From the NCBI GenBank assembly GCA_017616705.1, contig JAFZXQ010000039.1, positions 1 to 8,169 of the forward strand: DNA of 8,169 bases. Reading direction: 5' to 3'. The notes under the pieces are model-generated. The model was not told the origin of the DNA, made no database searches, and saw only the letters and a list, made by a program, of their open reading frames with translations. This DNA comes from Clostridia bacterium. Lineage in GTDB: Bacteria; Bacillota; Clostridia; Christensenellales; UBA1242. Both the position numbers and the translations under genes were made by a program. Of this stretch, positions 1 through 5,089 are shown piece after piece (position 1 is the stretch's first letter; each line of letters starts with the position of its first letter).

Positions 1-564
1 TTAGATTATGCTAATCTTTATAACACTGATAGTTTAAGGTATTATTTCATTGCTTATGGACCTGAAAAGCGTGATGCTAACTTTACTGATGAACTTTATG
101 CAAGCGTTCATAATGGTGACGTTGTTAATAAACTTGGAAACTTAATCAACCGTGTTTTAAAATTCAAAGGGCTTGAAAGATTACCAGACGGCAAAATTGA
201 TAAAGAAATTGTTAATGTTGTTAATAAAGCATACAAAGATTGCAGCGAACTTATTGAAAAAATTGAGTTTAAAAAATATGCCGAAAACGTTATGGAGCTT
301 ATTAACTTAACTAATAAATATTATGATGACCAAAAGCCATGGGCCCAAGCCAAAGAAGACGTTAACGCTTTTGGCAATACTATTTTAACTTGCGCTTATG
401 TTATTGCAAATTTAAGCAATTTACTTGAACCAATAATGCCTCAAACTTGCGCTAAGCTTAGAGAATTTTTAAGCCTTAACGCTAAGCCAGAGTGGAAAGT
501 TATTGACGTTAAACCTGGCGTTGATCTAAGTAAAGTTAGCGCATTATTTGAAAGAATTAAATAG
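1..564 (+). CDS. metG: Methionyl-tRNA synthetase, C-terminal part (5' end outside window)
   Basis: MetRS charges tRNA-Met, including the initiator, with methionine in the cytoplasm. The frame is open from base 1 and gives 187 residues before TAG at 562-564. The fragment starts in the last part of the catalytic domain (DSLRYYFIAYGPEKRDANF, about residues 10-28, the family's D-LRYYL-GPE block). It continues through the helical anticodon-binding domain: NKLGNLINR at 43-51 and KPWAQAKED at 112-120. In the family, the Asn/Arg of the first motif and the Trp of the second lie on the anticodon-reading face. The protein ends at LFERIK, which matches the LFPRI block that closes the anticodon-binding domain. 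It therefore has no C-terminal Trbp111-like tRNA-binding domain, unlike the longer B. subtilis and E. coli enzymes. The catalytic HIGH and KMSKS motifs are off the window. Family assignment is secure. Confidence 0.95.
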   Translation, partial: LDYANLYNTDSLRYYFIAYGPEKRDANFTDELYASVHNGDVVNKLGNLINRVLKFKGLERLPDGKIDKEIVNVVNKAYKDCSELIEKIEFKKYAENVMELINLTNKYYDDQKPWAQAKEDVNAFGNTILTCAYVIANLSNLLEPIMPQTCAKLREFLSLNAKPEWKVIDVKPGVDLSKVSALFERIK

Positions 565-575
565 TTTTTAACCAT

Positions 576-612
576 AACCAAGACTTGTTTTAATTGACAA
601 GTCTTGGTTTTT
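576..612 (+). terminator. Intrinsic terminator of metG
   Basis: There is a perfect 13-bp stem, AACCAAGACTTGT (576-588) with ACAAGTCTTGGTT (597-609), an 8-nt loop, and a T-run covering 608-612. It starts 11 nt after the metG stop. The last loop bases and the start of the right arm (594-599) also read TTGACA, a perfect -35 box for the next gene. Confidence 0.87.
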
Positions 613-623
613 ATTTGTATTAT
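594..623 (+). promoter_or_regulatory. Sigma-A-type promoter for recD2, overlapping the metG terminator
   Basis: TTGACA (594-599) is separated by 18 nt from TATTAT (618-623; 5 of 6 to TATAAT). Initiation about 7 nt after the -10 box falls on 630, the A of the recD2 ATG, which implies a leaderless mRNA. This agrees with the lack of any Shine-Dalgarno sequence before 630. The -35 box sits inside the terminator hairpin. The start site is inferred from promoter geometry only. Confidence 0.5.
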
Positions 624-629
624 TTAACT

Positions 630-2837
630 ATGATAAAAGGTGAGATTTTAAACGTTATTTATCATAATGCTGAAAATGGTTTTACCATTCTTTTGTTGAA
701 CACAAAAGATGGCGAAATAACGGCAACGGGCAAGTTCCCATTGCTTGGAATCGGTGAAGTTGTTGAGCTAGAAGGCGAGTTTAAATTCAACTCAAAATAT
801 GGTGAGCAGTTTGTTGCTTCAAGCATAAAAATTGAAAAGCCGACAAGCTTAATTGCAATGATAAACTATCTTTCAAGCGGGTTAATTAGCGGGGTTGGAA
901 CAATAACTGCTTCTAACATTGTTAACACGTTTAAAGAACAAACCTTTGACGTTATTGAAAATCAGCCGGAGAAACTTGCGTCAATTCGTGGGATATCTAT
1001 TAAAAAAGCAGGCGATATTGCGCTTGCATATAAAGATATTAAGAAGATGCAAGAATCAGTTATGTTTTTGCAACAATATGATATTTCAATTAACATGGCT
1101 GTTAAAATCTATAATAAATATAAGGCGAGAACGCAAGAAGTTTTAAATCAAAACCCTTATCAACTTATTGAAGATATTGATGGAATTGGCTTTAAAACAG
1201 CTGACACAATCGCTGGTAAACTTGGAATTAGTAAAGATAGCGAGTTTAGATTAAGAGCAGGTCTTGTTTACACGCTTAGCCAAATAGCAGAATTAAAGGG
1301 CAGCACTATCGCAAAAAAGCAAGAACTTGTTAGCGCAACGCTATCTCTTTTAGATTTGCCACAAAGCGAAGAAGAACTTGATTCAGTTTTAGTTAATCTT
1401 CAAATTAGTGGGCTAATTAAAAAGGTTGATTTTGAAGATGAAGATGCTTTTATAATGACCAAGTTTTATTCTATGGAAAACTATATCGCTCAAAAATTAA
1501 AACTCCTTTCTAATGAGCAGGCAGACCTTCATTTAGATTTTGATCGTGAGATTAGTGACTTTGAATTAAGCTCAAATATTAAACTTCATGAAAACCAGAT
1601 AGAAGCCATAAAGGCAGGCGTTTCTAATGGCGTTGCAATAATTACAGGTGGGCCTGGAACGGGTAAAACAACAATAGTTAAAGCAATTCTTAGAATGTTT
1701 AAAAATGTTAATTTAAAGGCAATTTTAATGGCACCAACAGGGCGCGCGAGCAAACGCCTTGAAGAACAAACCGGAGAAGCAGCCTCAACTATTCATAGGG
1801 CACTTGAAATGCAGGGCAAAGGCGACGGAATGTTTGCAAGAAATGAACATAACCCACTTGATTGTGACGCAATAATTGTTGATGAGGTTTCAATGATTGA
1901 TGACTTTGTTGCCTTTAATTTACTTAAAGCAATAAACCGCGGAACAAGGTTAATTTTAGTTGGTGATAAAGACCAATTGCCTAGCGTTGGTGCAGGAAAC
2001 GTTTTAGCAGATTTAATTGGTAGCGGAATTTTTACAACGGTTTATTTAACTCAAATTTTTAGGCAAAGTGAAACTAGCCAGATTATAACAAATGCTCATA
2101 AAATAAACATTGGCGAGATGCCTAATCTTCAGGAAAAATCTAACGATTTCTTCTATTCGTCAACATGCGAACCAGAAGAAGTAAAAGATGAAATTGTTGA
2201 ACTCGTTACAACAAGAATTCCAAGATTCCTTGGCGTTAGCCCTAATGATGTTCAGGTTATTGCGCCAATGAAGGCCGGCGTTAGTGGCGTTGATAATCTT
2301 AATATTGCGCTTCAAGAAGCGATTAACCCTAAAGGGTTAAACCAGGCGCAGATTGTTCACGGAAAACGCACCTTTAGAGTTGGCGATAAGGTTATGCAAA
2401 TTAAAAACAACTATGATCAAGAATGGGTTAAATTTGAACATGGCATAATTGTTCGTGGGCTAGGCGTTTTTAATGGTGATATTGGTTTTATTGAAGAAAT
2501 AAATGAGCAGAGCCAAAGTATGATAGTTGTTTTTGAAGATGGGAGGCGCGCAAACTTTACTATTGTTGATTTAGACAATTTAACTCACGCTTACGCAATA
2601 ACAATTCATAAAAGTCAAGGAAGCGAGTTTAGTGTTGTTATAATTCCAATTTTAGGCGGTAACCCAATGTTGTTTAACAGAAACTTGCTTTATACCGCTG
2701 TTACTAGAGCAAAAAATATGGTTGTTTTAATTGGAAAGCAAAATAACATTTATAAAATGATAAAAAATGAATATATACAAAAACGCTATACTCTTTTAAA
2801 AACTTTTTTACAAACACAAGATAACTTATTTATTTAG
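630..2837 (+). CDS. recD2: RecD2/YrrC-type ATP-dependent DNA helicase (SF1B)
   Basis: RecD2 is a 5'-3' DNA helicase that works without RecBC and is linked to DNA repair and replication-fork maintenance. From ATG 630 the protein has 735 residues, within the family range. The N-terminal OB-like region opens MIKGEILNVIYHNAENGFT. Helix-hairpin-helix elements follow at about 84-200 (SGLISGVG; DIDGIGFKTADTIA). Helicase motifs are Walker A GGPGTGKTT (340-348), Walker B DEVSM (418-422), motif III GDKDQLPSVG (445-454), motif IV QIFRQ (475-479), HKSQGSE (660-666) and LYTAVTRA (687-694). All catalytic motifs are intact. An in-frame TTG at 594 would add 12 residues, but it lies within the terminator and -35 box and the added residues do not resemble the family, so ATG 630 is preferred. 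No ribosome binding site precedes it; see the promoter entry. Confidence 0.96.
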   Translation: MIKGEILNVIYHNAENGFTILLLNTKDGEITATGKFPLLGIGEVVELEGEFKFNSKYGEQFVASSIKIEKPTSLIAMINYLSSGLISGVGTITASNIVNTFKEQTFDVIENQPEKLASIRGISIKKAGDIALAYKDIKKMQESVMFLQQYDISINMAVKIYNKYKARTQEVLNQNPYQLIEDIDGIGFKTADTIAGKLGISKDSEFRLRAGLVYTLSQIAELKGSTIAKKQELVSATLSLLDLPQSEEELDSVLVNLQISGLIKKVDFEDEDAFIMTKFYSMENYIAQKLKLLSNEQADLHLDFDREISDFELSSNIKLHENQIEAIKAGVSNGVAIITGGPGTGKTTIVKAILRMFKNVNLKAILMAPTGRASKRLEEQTGEAASTIHRALEMQGKGDGMFARNEHNPLDCDAIIVDEVSMIDDFVAFNLLKAINRGTRLILVGDKDQLPSVGAGNVLADLIGSGIFTTVYLTQIFRQSETSQIITNAHKINIGEMPNLQEKSNDFFYSSTCEPEEVKDEIVELVTTRIPRFLGVSPNDVQVIAPMKAGVSGVDNLNIALQEAINPKGLNQAQIVHGKRTFRVGDKVMQIKNNYDQEWVKFEHGIIVRGLGVFNGDIGFIEEINEQSQSMIVVFEDGRRANFTIVDLDNLTHAYAITIHKSQGSEFSVVIIPILGGNPMLFNRNLLYTAVTRAKNMVVLIGKQNNIYKMIKNEYIQKRYTLLKTFLQTQDNLFI

Positions 2838-2847
2838 CATAAGTTAT
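2821..2847. repeat. Inverted repeat spanning the recD2 stop codon
   Basis: ATAACTTAT (2821-2829) and ATAAGTTAT (2839-2847) form a perfect 9-bp AT-rich stem with a 9-nt loop that contains the TAG stop (2835-2837). There is no T-run behind it, so it is not a terminator by itself. It could protect the mRNA 3' end, but AT-rich sequence gives such stems by chance. Confidence 0.3.
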
Positions 2848-2862
2848 TATATAAAACAATAT

Positions 2863-2897
2863 ATTAAAGTGATGAGATTTCATCACTTTAATTTTTT
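2863..2897 (+). terminator. Intrinsic terminator after recD2
   Basis: A perfect stem is formed by TTAAAGTGATGA (2864-2875) and TCATCACTTTAA (2880-2891), extended by an A-T pair (2863/2892). It has a 4-nt loop and six Ts at 2892-2897. It lies 26 nt after the recD2 stop and only 13 nt before the yabP start codon. Confidence 0.85.
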
Positions 2898-2910
2898 ATG
2901 GTAGGTTGTT

Positions 2911-3186
2911 ATGGAAGATAATAAAAATAAAAATTCTCAAAAACATAGCATAATAATTGAAAATCGTTCAAAAATGCAAATAACAGGGGTTAATCAGGTC
3001 ATTAGCGCTCAGCCTAATGTGGTAGTTGTTAAAACAAACGAAGGGGGCTTAACCATTTCAGGAAATGACCTTCACGTTGAAAAACTTGTTTTGGAAGACA
3101 GCTATTTAGAAGTTGTTGGTAGTGTTTTGGCAATAAAGTATAACAACAATGTAGGCAAGTCTTTTTTTAAAAGGTTGTTTAAATAG
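2911..3186 (+). CDS. yabP: Sporulation protein YabP
   Basis: YabP is a small protein conserved in endospore formers and co-transcribed with yabQ in B. subtilis under the mother-cell sporulation programme; its biochemical role is not established. The 91-residue product shows the family pattern: a polar lysine/asparagine-rich head (1-11), then a beta-rich core with IIIENRSKMQITGVNQV (14-30), LTISGNDLHVEKLVLED (47-63) and YLEVVGSVLAIKY (65-77), and a basic tail (FFKRLFK, 85-91). It has no membrane segment or signal peptide. The ATG at 2911 has a weak TAGGT ribosome site at 2902-2906. The frame ends with TAG at 3184-3186, whose last base is the first base of yabQ, so the two genes are probably translationally coupled. 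A terminator ends 13 nt upstream, which leaves no room for a promoter between it and the start. Confidence 0.9.
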   Translation: MEDNKNKNSQKHSIIIENRSKMQITGVNQVISAQPNVVVVKTNEGGLTISGNDLHVEKLVLEDSYLEVVGSVLAIKYNNNVGKSFFKRLFK

Positions 3187-3494
3187 TGTTTAGTTCTATT
3201 CAAATTTATTTGTTTTTAAAATGCTTATTATTTGGAATTTGTTTTGGTTTTGTTTATTCAATATATAATTTATTTAAACCACGATTAAACATTTTTATTT
3301 CAGCAACATTTGACTTTATTTTATTCTTTATTGCTGGACTTGGGCAATTTTTGATCTTTTTAACGCAAAATTATGCTAAAACTGCACTTTTTGGAGTTGT
3401 TGCAACAATAATTGGTTTTATTGTTGCACTTGGTTTAGTAAGTTTTGCTTTTTCAATTATAATTAAACTAATAAAAAAGCCTACTATAAAGTAG
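3186..3494 (+). CDS. yabQ: Spore cortex biosynthesis membrane protein YabQ (short form)
   Basis: In B. subtilis, YabQ is a membrane protein of the developing spore needed for cortex peptidoglycan formation. This product has 102 residues and three clear hydrophobic segments at about 6-27, 37-59 and 68-94, followed by a lysine-rich tail (KLIKKPTIK). The FGFVYSIYNLFK stretch around 20-31 fits the YabQ family, and the strongest support is the position directly behind yabP. It starts with GTG at 3186, sharing one base with the yabP TAG; the nearest purine-rich site (AAAGG, about 3170-3174) is far off, so coupling to yabP is likely. It is about half the length of B. subtilis YabQ, and short forms are usual in clostridia. 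Its last codons form one arm of a terminator for the convergent gene. Confidence 0.85.
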   Translation: MFSSIQIYLFLKCLLFGICFGFVYSIYNLFKPRLNIFISATFDFILFFIAGLGQFLIFLTQNYAKTALFGVVATIIGFIVALGLVSFAFSIIIKLIKKPTIK

Positions 3495-3498
3495 GCTT
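3473..3498 (-). terminator. Terminator of the minus-strand DUF11 gene, possibly bidirectional
   Basis: AAGCCTAC (3477-3484) pairs with GTAGGCTT (3491-3498) around a 6-nt loop. Read on the minus strand, the hairpin begins 4 nt after the DUF11 stop and runs into six Ts (complement of 3473-3478), an intrinsic terminator. On the plus strand the following sequence is only a weak T-run, so termination of yabPQ there would be poorer. The hairpin lies in the last yabQ codons and includes its TAG. Confidence 0.8.
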
Positions 3499-3502
3499 AT
3501 TG

Positions 3503-4339
3503 TTAGGCTGAAAGTGAGCCGTTAATTGTTATAATTGCAATTCCGTCTCCGCCACTTCCACTTGCTGGAACGTTAATTTCAGGACCGGTTGAAGAAGGAA
3601 TAGTAAGCATATTGTTTGAATCTAAAGAATAATCACTTGGATTTAATTGTGTTACAGAGCTCCCAACTTTAAGGGTTATGCTTGAAATTTGAAAGTTTTC
3701 TGGAAGCTGATCGCTTACAGTTGTTACATTAGCTTCGCTTAATCCAGAATTTGCTAATGTAATAATATATGAATAGTTTTCATTAATAGCAACGCTTGAC
3801 TTGTTTGATTCTTTTGTTATTAAAAGATTTGCGCTTGTGCTTCGCGTTATTGTTGCGCTGGCGGTATCTCTAGTTTCGCCCATAGCAGCATAACCAATTC
3901 CTTCAACATTATTTGTTAATGTTGATATAGAACTTGGAATTGTGTTTGAAACTCTGCAGCTATAACTAAGAATCATTTGGTTGCCCCCTGGTAAAGGTGA
4001 AAGAGTAAAAGTTAAAGGACTTGTGCTTGAAACTTGTGCTGCAATTGCTTGCCCGTTATAATAAAGGATTGCTGTTCCTGAAATATAAGTTAAATATTGT
4101 GGTAGGGTATCAATGATTCTAACCCCTGTAAAATACTGAGACCCAGTATTTTTAATATCAATGAAAAATGTTACTGTTCCGCCTGGTGTAAAGGTGTTGT
4201 CTTGCGTATACTTATTCAAAGATATTTCATTAAGCGGTTGAACTGAAACAACGCTAACATTACTTGTTTCTGTTATTGTTCTAGTTGAACCGCCAAATGT
4301 GTAATTAACTGTTGCTTGATTGTTTACTTCTGTTGCCAT
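3503..4339 (-). CDS. Two-repeat DUF11 beta-sandwich protein, no signal peptide
   Basis: The 278-residue product is built from two DUF11-type (conserved repeat domain) units at about 40-165 and 172-277. Matching signatures are KNTGSQYFTGVRIIDTLP (63-80) and ANSGLSEANVTTVSDQLP (196-213), the NxG...V.V.D.LP pattern of this family. The N-terminus (MATEVNNQATVNYTFGG) is polar. There is no signal peptide, no membrane segment and no LPxTG or other wall anchor, although DUF11 proteins are usually secreted or wall-attached. The product is rich in Ser, Thr and Asn and has one Cys (128). The ATG at 4339-4337 has a strong AGGAGG site (4349-4344) 4 nt upstream. The stop is TAA (3505-3503), followed by its own terminator. 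It sits reversed between yabQ and a divIC-like gene. A spore-surface or coat role would fit the context and the missing export signal, but this is inference; the function is unknown. Confidence 0.85.
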   Translation of the reverse strand: MATEVNNQATVNYTFGGSTRTITETSNVSVVSVQPLNEISLNKYTQDNTFTPGGTVTFFIDIKNTGSQYFTGVRIIDTLPQYLTYISGTAILYYNGQAIAAQVSSTSPLTFTLSPLPGGNQMILSYSCRVSNTIPSSISTLTNNVEGIGYAAMGETRDTASATITRSTSANLLITKESNKSSVAINENYSYIITLANSGLSEANVTTVSDQLPENFQISSITLKVGSSVTQLNPSDYSLDSNNMLTIPSSTGPEINVPASGSGGDGIAIITINGSLSA

Positions 4340-4343
4340 AAAA

Positions 4344-4349
4344 CCTCCT
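4344..4349 (-). promoter_or_regulatory. Strong ribosome binding site of the DUF11 gene
   Basis: The minus strand reads AGGAGG followed by TTTT and ATG. This is a full-consensus Shine-Dalgarno match with 4-nt spacing, and it fixes the start codon at 4339-4337. It contrasts with recD2 and the glycosyltransferase, which have none. Confidence 0.85.
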
Positions 4350-4364
4350 ATATGACCTCACTAA

Positions 4365-4392
4365 CATACTATGTTTTAAAAGTGAAACTTGT
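4365..4392 (-). promoter_or_regulatory. Possible mother-cell (sigma-K-like) promoter for the DUF11 gene
   Basis: On the minus strand, CATAGTATG (4373-4365) resembles the sigma-K -10 element CATAnnnTA with one mismatch. An AC (4392-4391) lies 17 nt upstream, where the short sigma-K -35 element is expected. Initiation near 4359 would leave about 20 nt of leader ending at the AGGAGG site. The motif is degenerate and AT-rich sequence yields such matches by chance. No good sigma-A promoter is visible on this strand. Confidence 0.25.
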
Positions 4393-4393
4393 T

Positions 4394-4440
4394 AAAATGC
4401 GCAAATTTAAAATATTTTTGCGTAAAAAATGCACAAATTT
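4394..4440. repeat. Operator-like repeat cluster in the DUF11/divIC divergent region
   Basis: Two 15-bp direct repeats, AAAATGCGCAAATTT (4394-4408) and AAAATGCACAAATTT (4426-4440), differ at one base and are offset by 32 bp, close to three helical turns. Between them TTTGCGTA (4417-4424) is an inverted copy of the TGCGCAAA core with one mismatch. The cluster lies 55-101 bp upstream of the DUF11 start and just upstream of the divIC promoter. A regulator-binding site is plausible but unproven. Confidence 0.4.
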
Positions 4441-4471
4441 ATTCAAAAACACATATAATATATAAAAACAT

Positions 4472-4500
4472 TTGTCAAAACCTATAAATTTGTTTATAAT
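4472..4500 (+). promoter_or_regulatory. Sigma-A-type promoter of the divIC-like gene
   Basis: TTGTCA (4472-4477; 5 of 6 to consensus), a 17-nt spacer, and a perfect TATAAT (4495-4500). Initiation would fall near 4507, giving a leader of about 16 nt that carries the GAGGT ribosome site at 4511-4515. Confidence 0.8.
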
Positions 4501-4522
4501 TATAACAACTGAGGTTATCACT

Positions 4523-4801
4523 ATGAATAACAGATTAATTAAAACAGTTAAAATAGTAACAGTTTGTGCTACCTGCTTGTTAGTTCTTTTAGTTGGTGTT
4601 ATTATTGGGCAATATGCTAGTTTAAATAATTTAAACAACCAAAAGAACAAACTTGATGCAGAGCTTTCTAGTATGCAAACTTATGAGGAAGAACTTCAAT
4701 CAGGAATTAGCGCTAGAAAAACTGATTCTTACCTTGAATTACAAGCAAGGCAAGAATTGGGTATGATTAAAGAGGGCGAAACTGTTTATATTTATAGATA
4801 A
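4523..4801 (+). CDS. divIC: Septum formation initiator, DivIC/FtsB family
   Basis: DivIC/FtsB proteins are bitopic divisome components that pair with FtsL-type partners through an extracellular coiled coil and link the early ring to septal peptidoglycan synthesis. From ATG 4523 the protein has 92 residues: a short cytoplasmic head (MNNRLIKTVK), a membrane segment at about 11-30, a coiled coil at about 31-62 (LNNLNNQKNKLDAELSSMQ) and the family's C-terminal block ARQELGMIKEGETVY (75-89). This start has GAGGT 7 nt upstream. An in-frame TTG at 4472 is rejected because it is the -35 box itself. The place near yabPQ matches the B. subtilis order yabP-yabQ-divIC, which favours DivIC over other members of the superfamily. 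There is no terminator before the tRNA promoter. The family is secure; the exact orthologue is fairly likely. Confidence 0.87.
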   Translation: MNNRLIKTVKIVTVCATCLLVLLVGVIIGQYASLNNLNNQKNKLDAELSSMQTYEEELQSGISARKTDSYLELQARQELGMIKEGETVYIYR

Positions 4802-4817
4802 ATAATTTTGAAAACTA

Positions 4818-4846
4818 TTGACAATGCAATACTAAGCGAGTATAAT
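4818..4846 (+). promoter_or_regulatory. Full-consensus promoter of the initiator tRNA gene
   Basis: TTGACA (4818-4823), exactly 17 nt, and TATAAT (4841-4846): both hexamers and the spacing match the sigma-A optimum. Initiation near 4853 leaves a leader of about 8 nt before the mature tRNA end at 4861. Such strength suits a highly expressed stable RNA. Confidence 0.95.
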
Positions 4847-4860
4847 TGCATTGTTTATAT

Positions 4861-4937
4861 CGCGGGGTAGAGCAGCCCGGAAGCTCGTTGGGCTCATAAC
4901 CCAAAGGTCGTTGGTTCAAATCCAGCCCCCGCAACCA
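4861..4937 (+). tRNA. Initiator tRNA-fMet (CAT anticodon)
   Basis: This 77-nt cloverleaf starts fMet-tRNA-dependent translation. The acceptor arm CGCGGGG pairs with CCCCGCA except at the first position, where C1 faces A72. That mismatch is a bacterial initiator hallmark, needed for formylation and for exclusion from elongation. The anticodon stem 4888-4892/4900-4904 has three consecutive G-C pairs next to the loop (GGG/CCC), the second initiator hallmark. The CAT anticodon is at 4895-4897, the T-loop carries GGTTCAAATCC, and the 3' CCA is encoded (4935-4937). The sequence is nearly that of E. coli tRNA-fMet. It has its own promoter and terminator. In B. subtilis a tRNA-Met also lies just beyond divIC-yabR, so the position may be ancestral. 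Confidence 0.98.
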
Positions 4938-4941
4938 AAGT

Positions 4942-4965
4942 GCCACCGAAAGCGGTGGCTTTTTT
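4942..4965 (+). terminator. Intrinsic terminator of the tRNA-fMet unit
   Basis: GCCACCG (4942-4948) and CGGTGGC (4953-4959) form a GC-rich 7-bp stem with a 4-nt loop, followed by six Ts (4960-4965). It begins 5 nt after the encoded CCA and makes the tRNA a single-gene unit. Confidence 0.95.
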
Positions 4966-4992
4966 ATTGCCTAATGCAAAATGGCAATTTTT
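4966..4992 (+). terminator. Possible back-up terminator hairpin
   Basis: ATTGCC (4966-4971) and GGCAAT (4983-4988) can pair over an 11-nt loop and run into Ts to 4992. The stem is short and weak. It may catch read-through past the main tRNA terminator, or may mean nothing. I recognise nothing else between here and the -35 region at 5055. Confidence 0.3.
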
Positions 4993-5054
4993 GGTGTTTT
5001 TTAGGGCAAAACAACTCTAAAAAGACTAAATTTTATGAATTATATTAAAAAACA

Positions 5055-5083
5055 TTAGCCTTTTGTTATAAAAGTGTTATAAT
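5055..5083 (+). promoter_or_regulatory. Extended -10 promoter for the glycosyltransferase, leaderless geometry
   Basis: A perfect extended -10, TGTTATAAT (5075-5083), sits 17 nt after a poor -35 (TTAGCC, 5055-5060; 3 of 6). The -10 box ends six bases before the ATG, so initiation is expected on 5090, the A of the start codon. No Shine-Dalgarno sequence lies upstream, which fits a leaderless mRNA. Confidence 0.65.
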
Positions 5084-5089
5084 AAAAAT

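Noticed and set aside
594..629. Upstream TTG start for recD2, adding 12 residues
   Set aside because: The TTG is the -35 hexamer and lies within the metG terminator; the added residues do not resemble the family, and ATG 630 begins the conserved N-terminal block.
2838..2862. Sigma-E-like -10 (AAAACAAT, 2853-2860) for yabPQ
   Set aside because: It matches only 6 of 8 bases in AT-rich sequence without a convincing -35 element, and would place the terminator hairpin in the leader.
4450..4478. Minus-strand sigma-A promoter for the DUF11 gene using TTGACA at 4478-4473
   Set aside because: The -35 box is perfect because it overlaps the opposite-strand TTGTCA, but the only -10-like hexamers lie at poor spacing (TATTAT at 12 nt, TATATG at 15 nt). 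It remains possible but is not supported.
4472..4522. Upstream TTG start for the divIC-like gene
   Set aside because: It coincides with the -35 box TTGTCA, upstream of the predicted transcript start. ATG 4523 has a GAGGT ribosome site and gives the normal domain layout.
4369..4650. Minus-strand open frame of 93 codons across the divIC promoter and 5' half
   Set aside because: It overlaps the well supported divIC-like gene and its promoter, has no ribosome site I can see, and its hydrophobic composition is what antisense of a membrane segment and AT-rich DNA gives.
4998..5023. Hairpin TTTTTAG/CTAAAAA upstream of the glycosyltransferase
   Set aside because: It is short and almost all A-T, with a 12-nt loop and no T-run after it; this is expected by chance.
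4851..5048. Open frame of 65 codons running through the tRNA gene
   Set aside because: It reads through the tRNA-fMet and its terminator; it has no ribosome site and no recognisable protein pattern.
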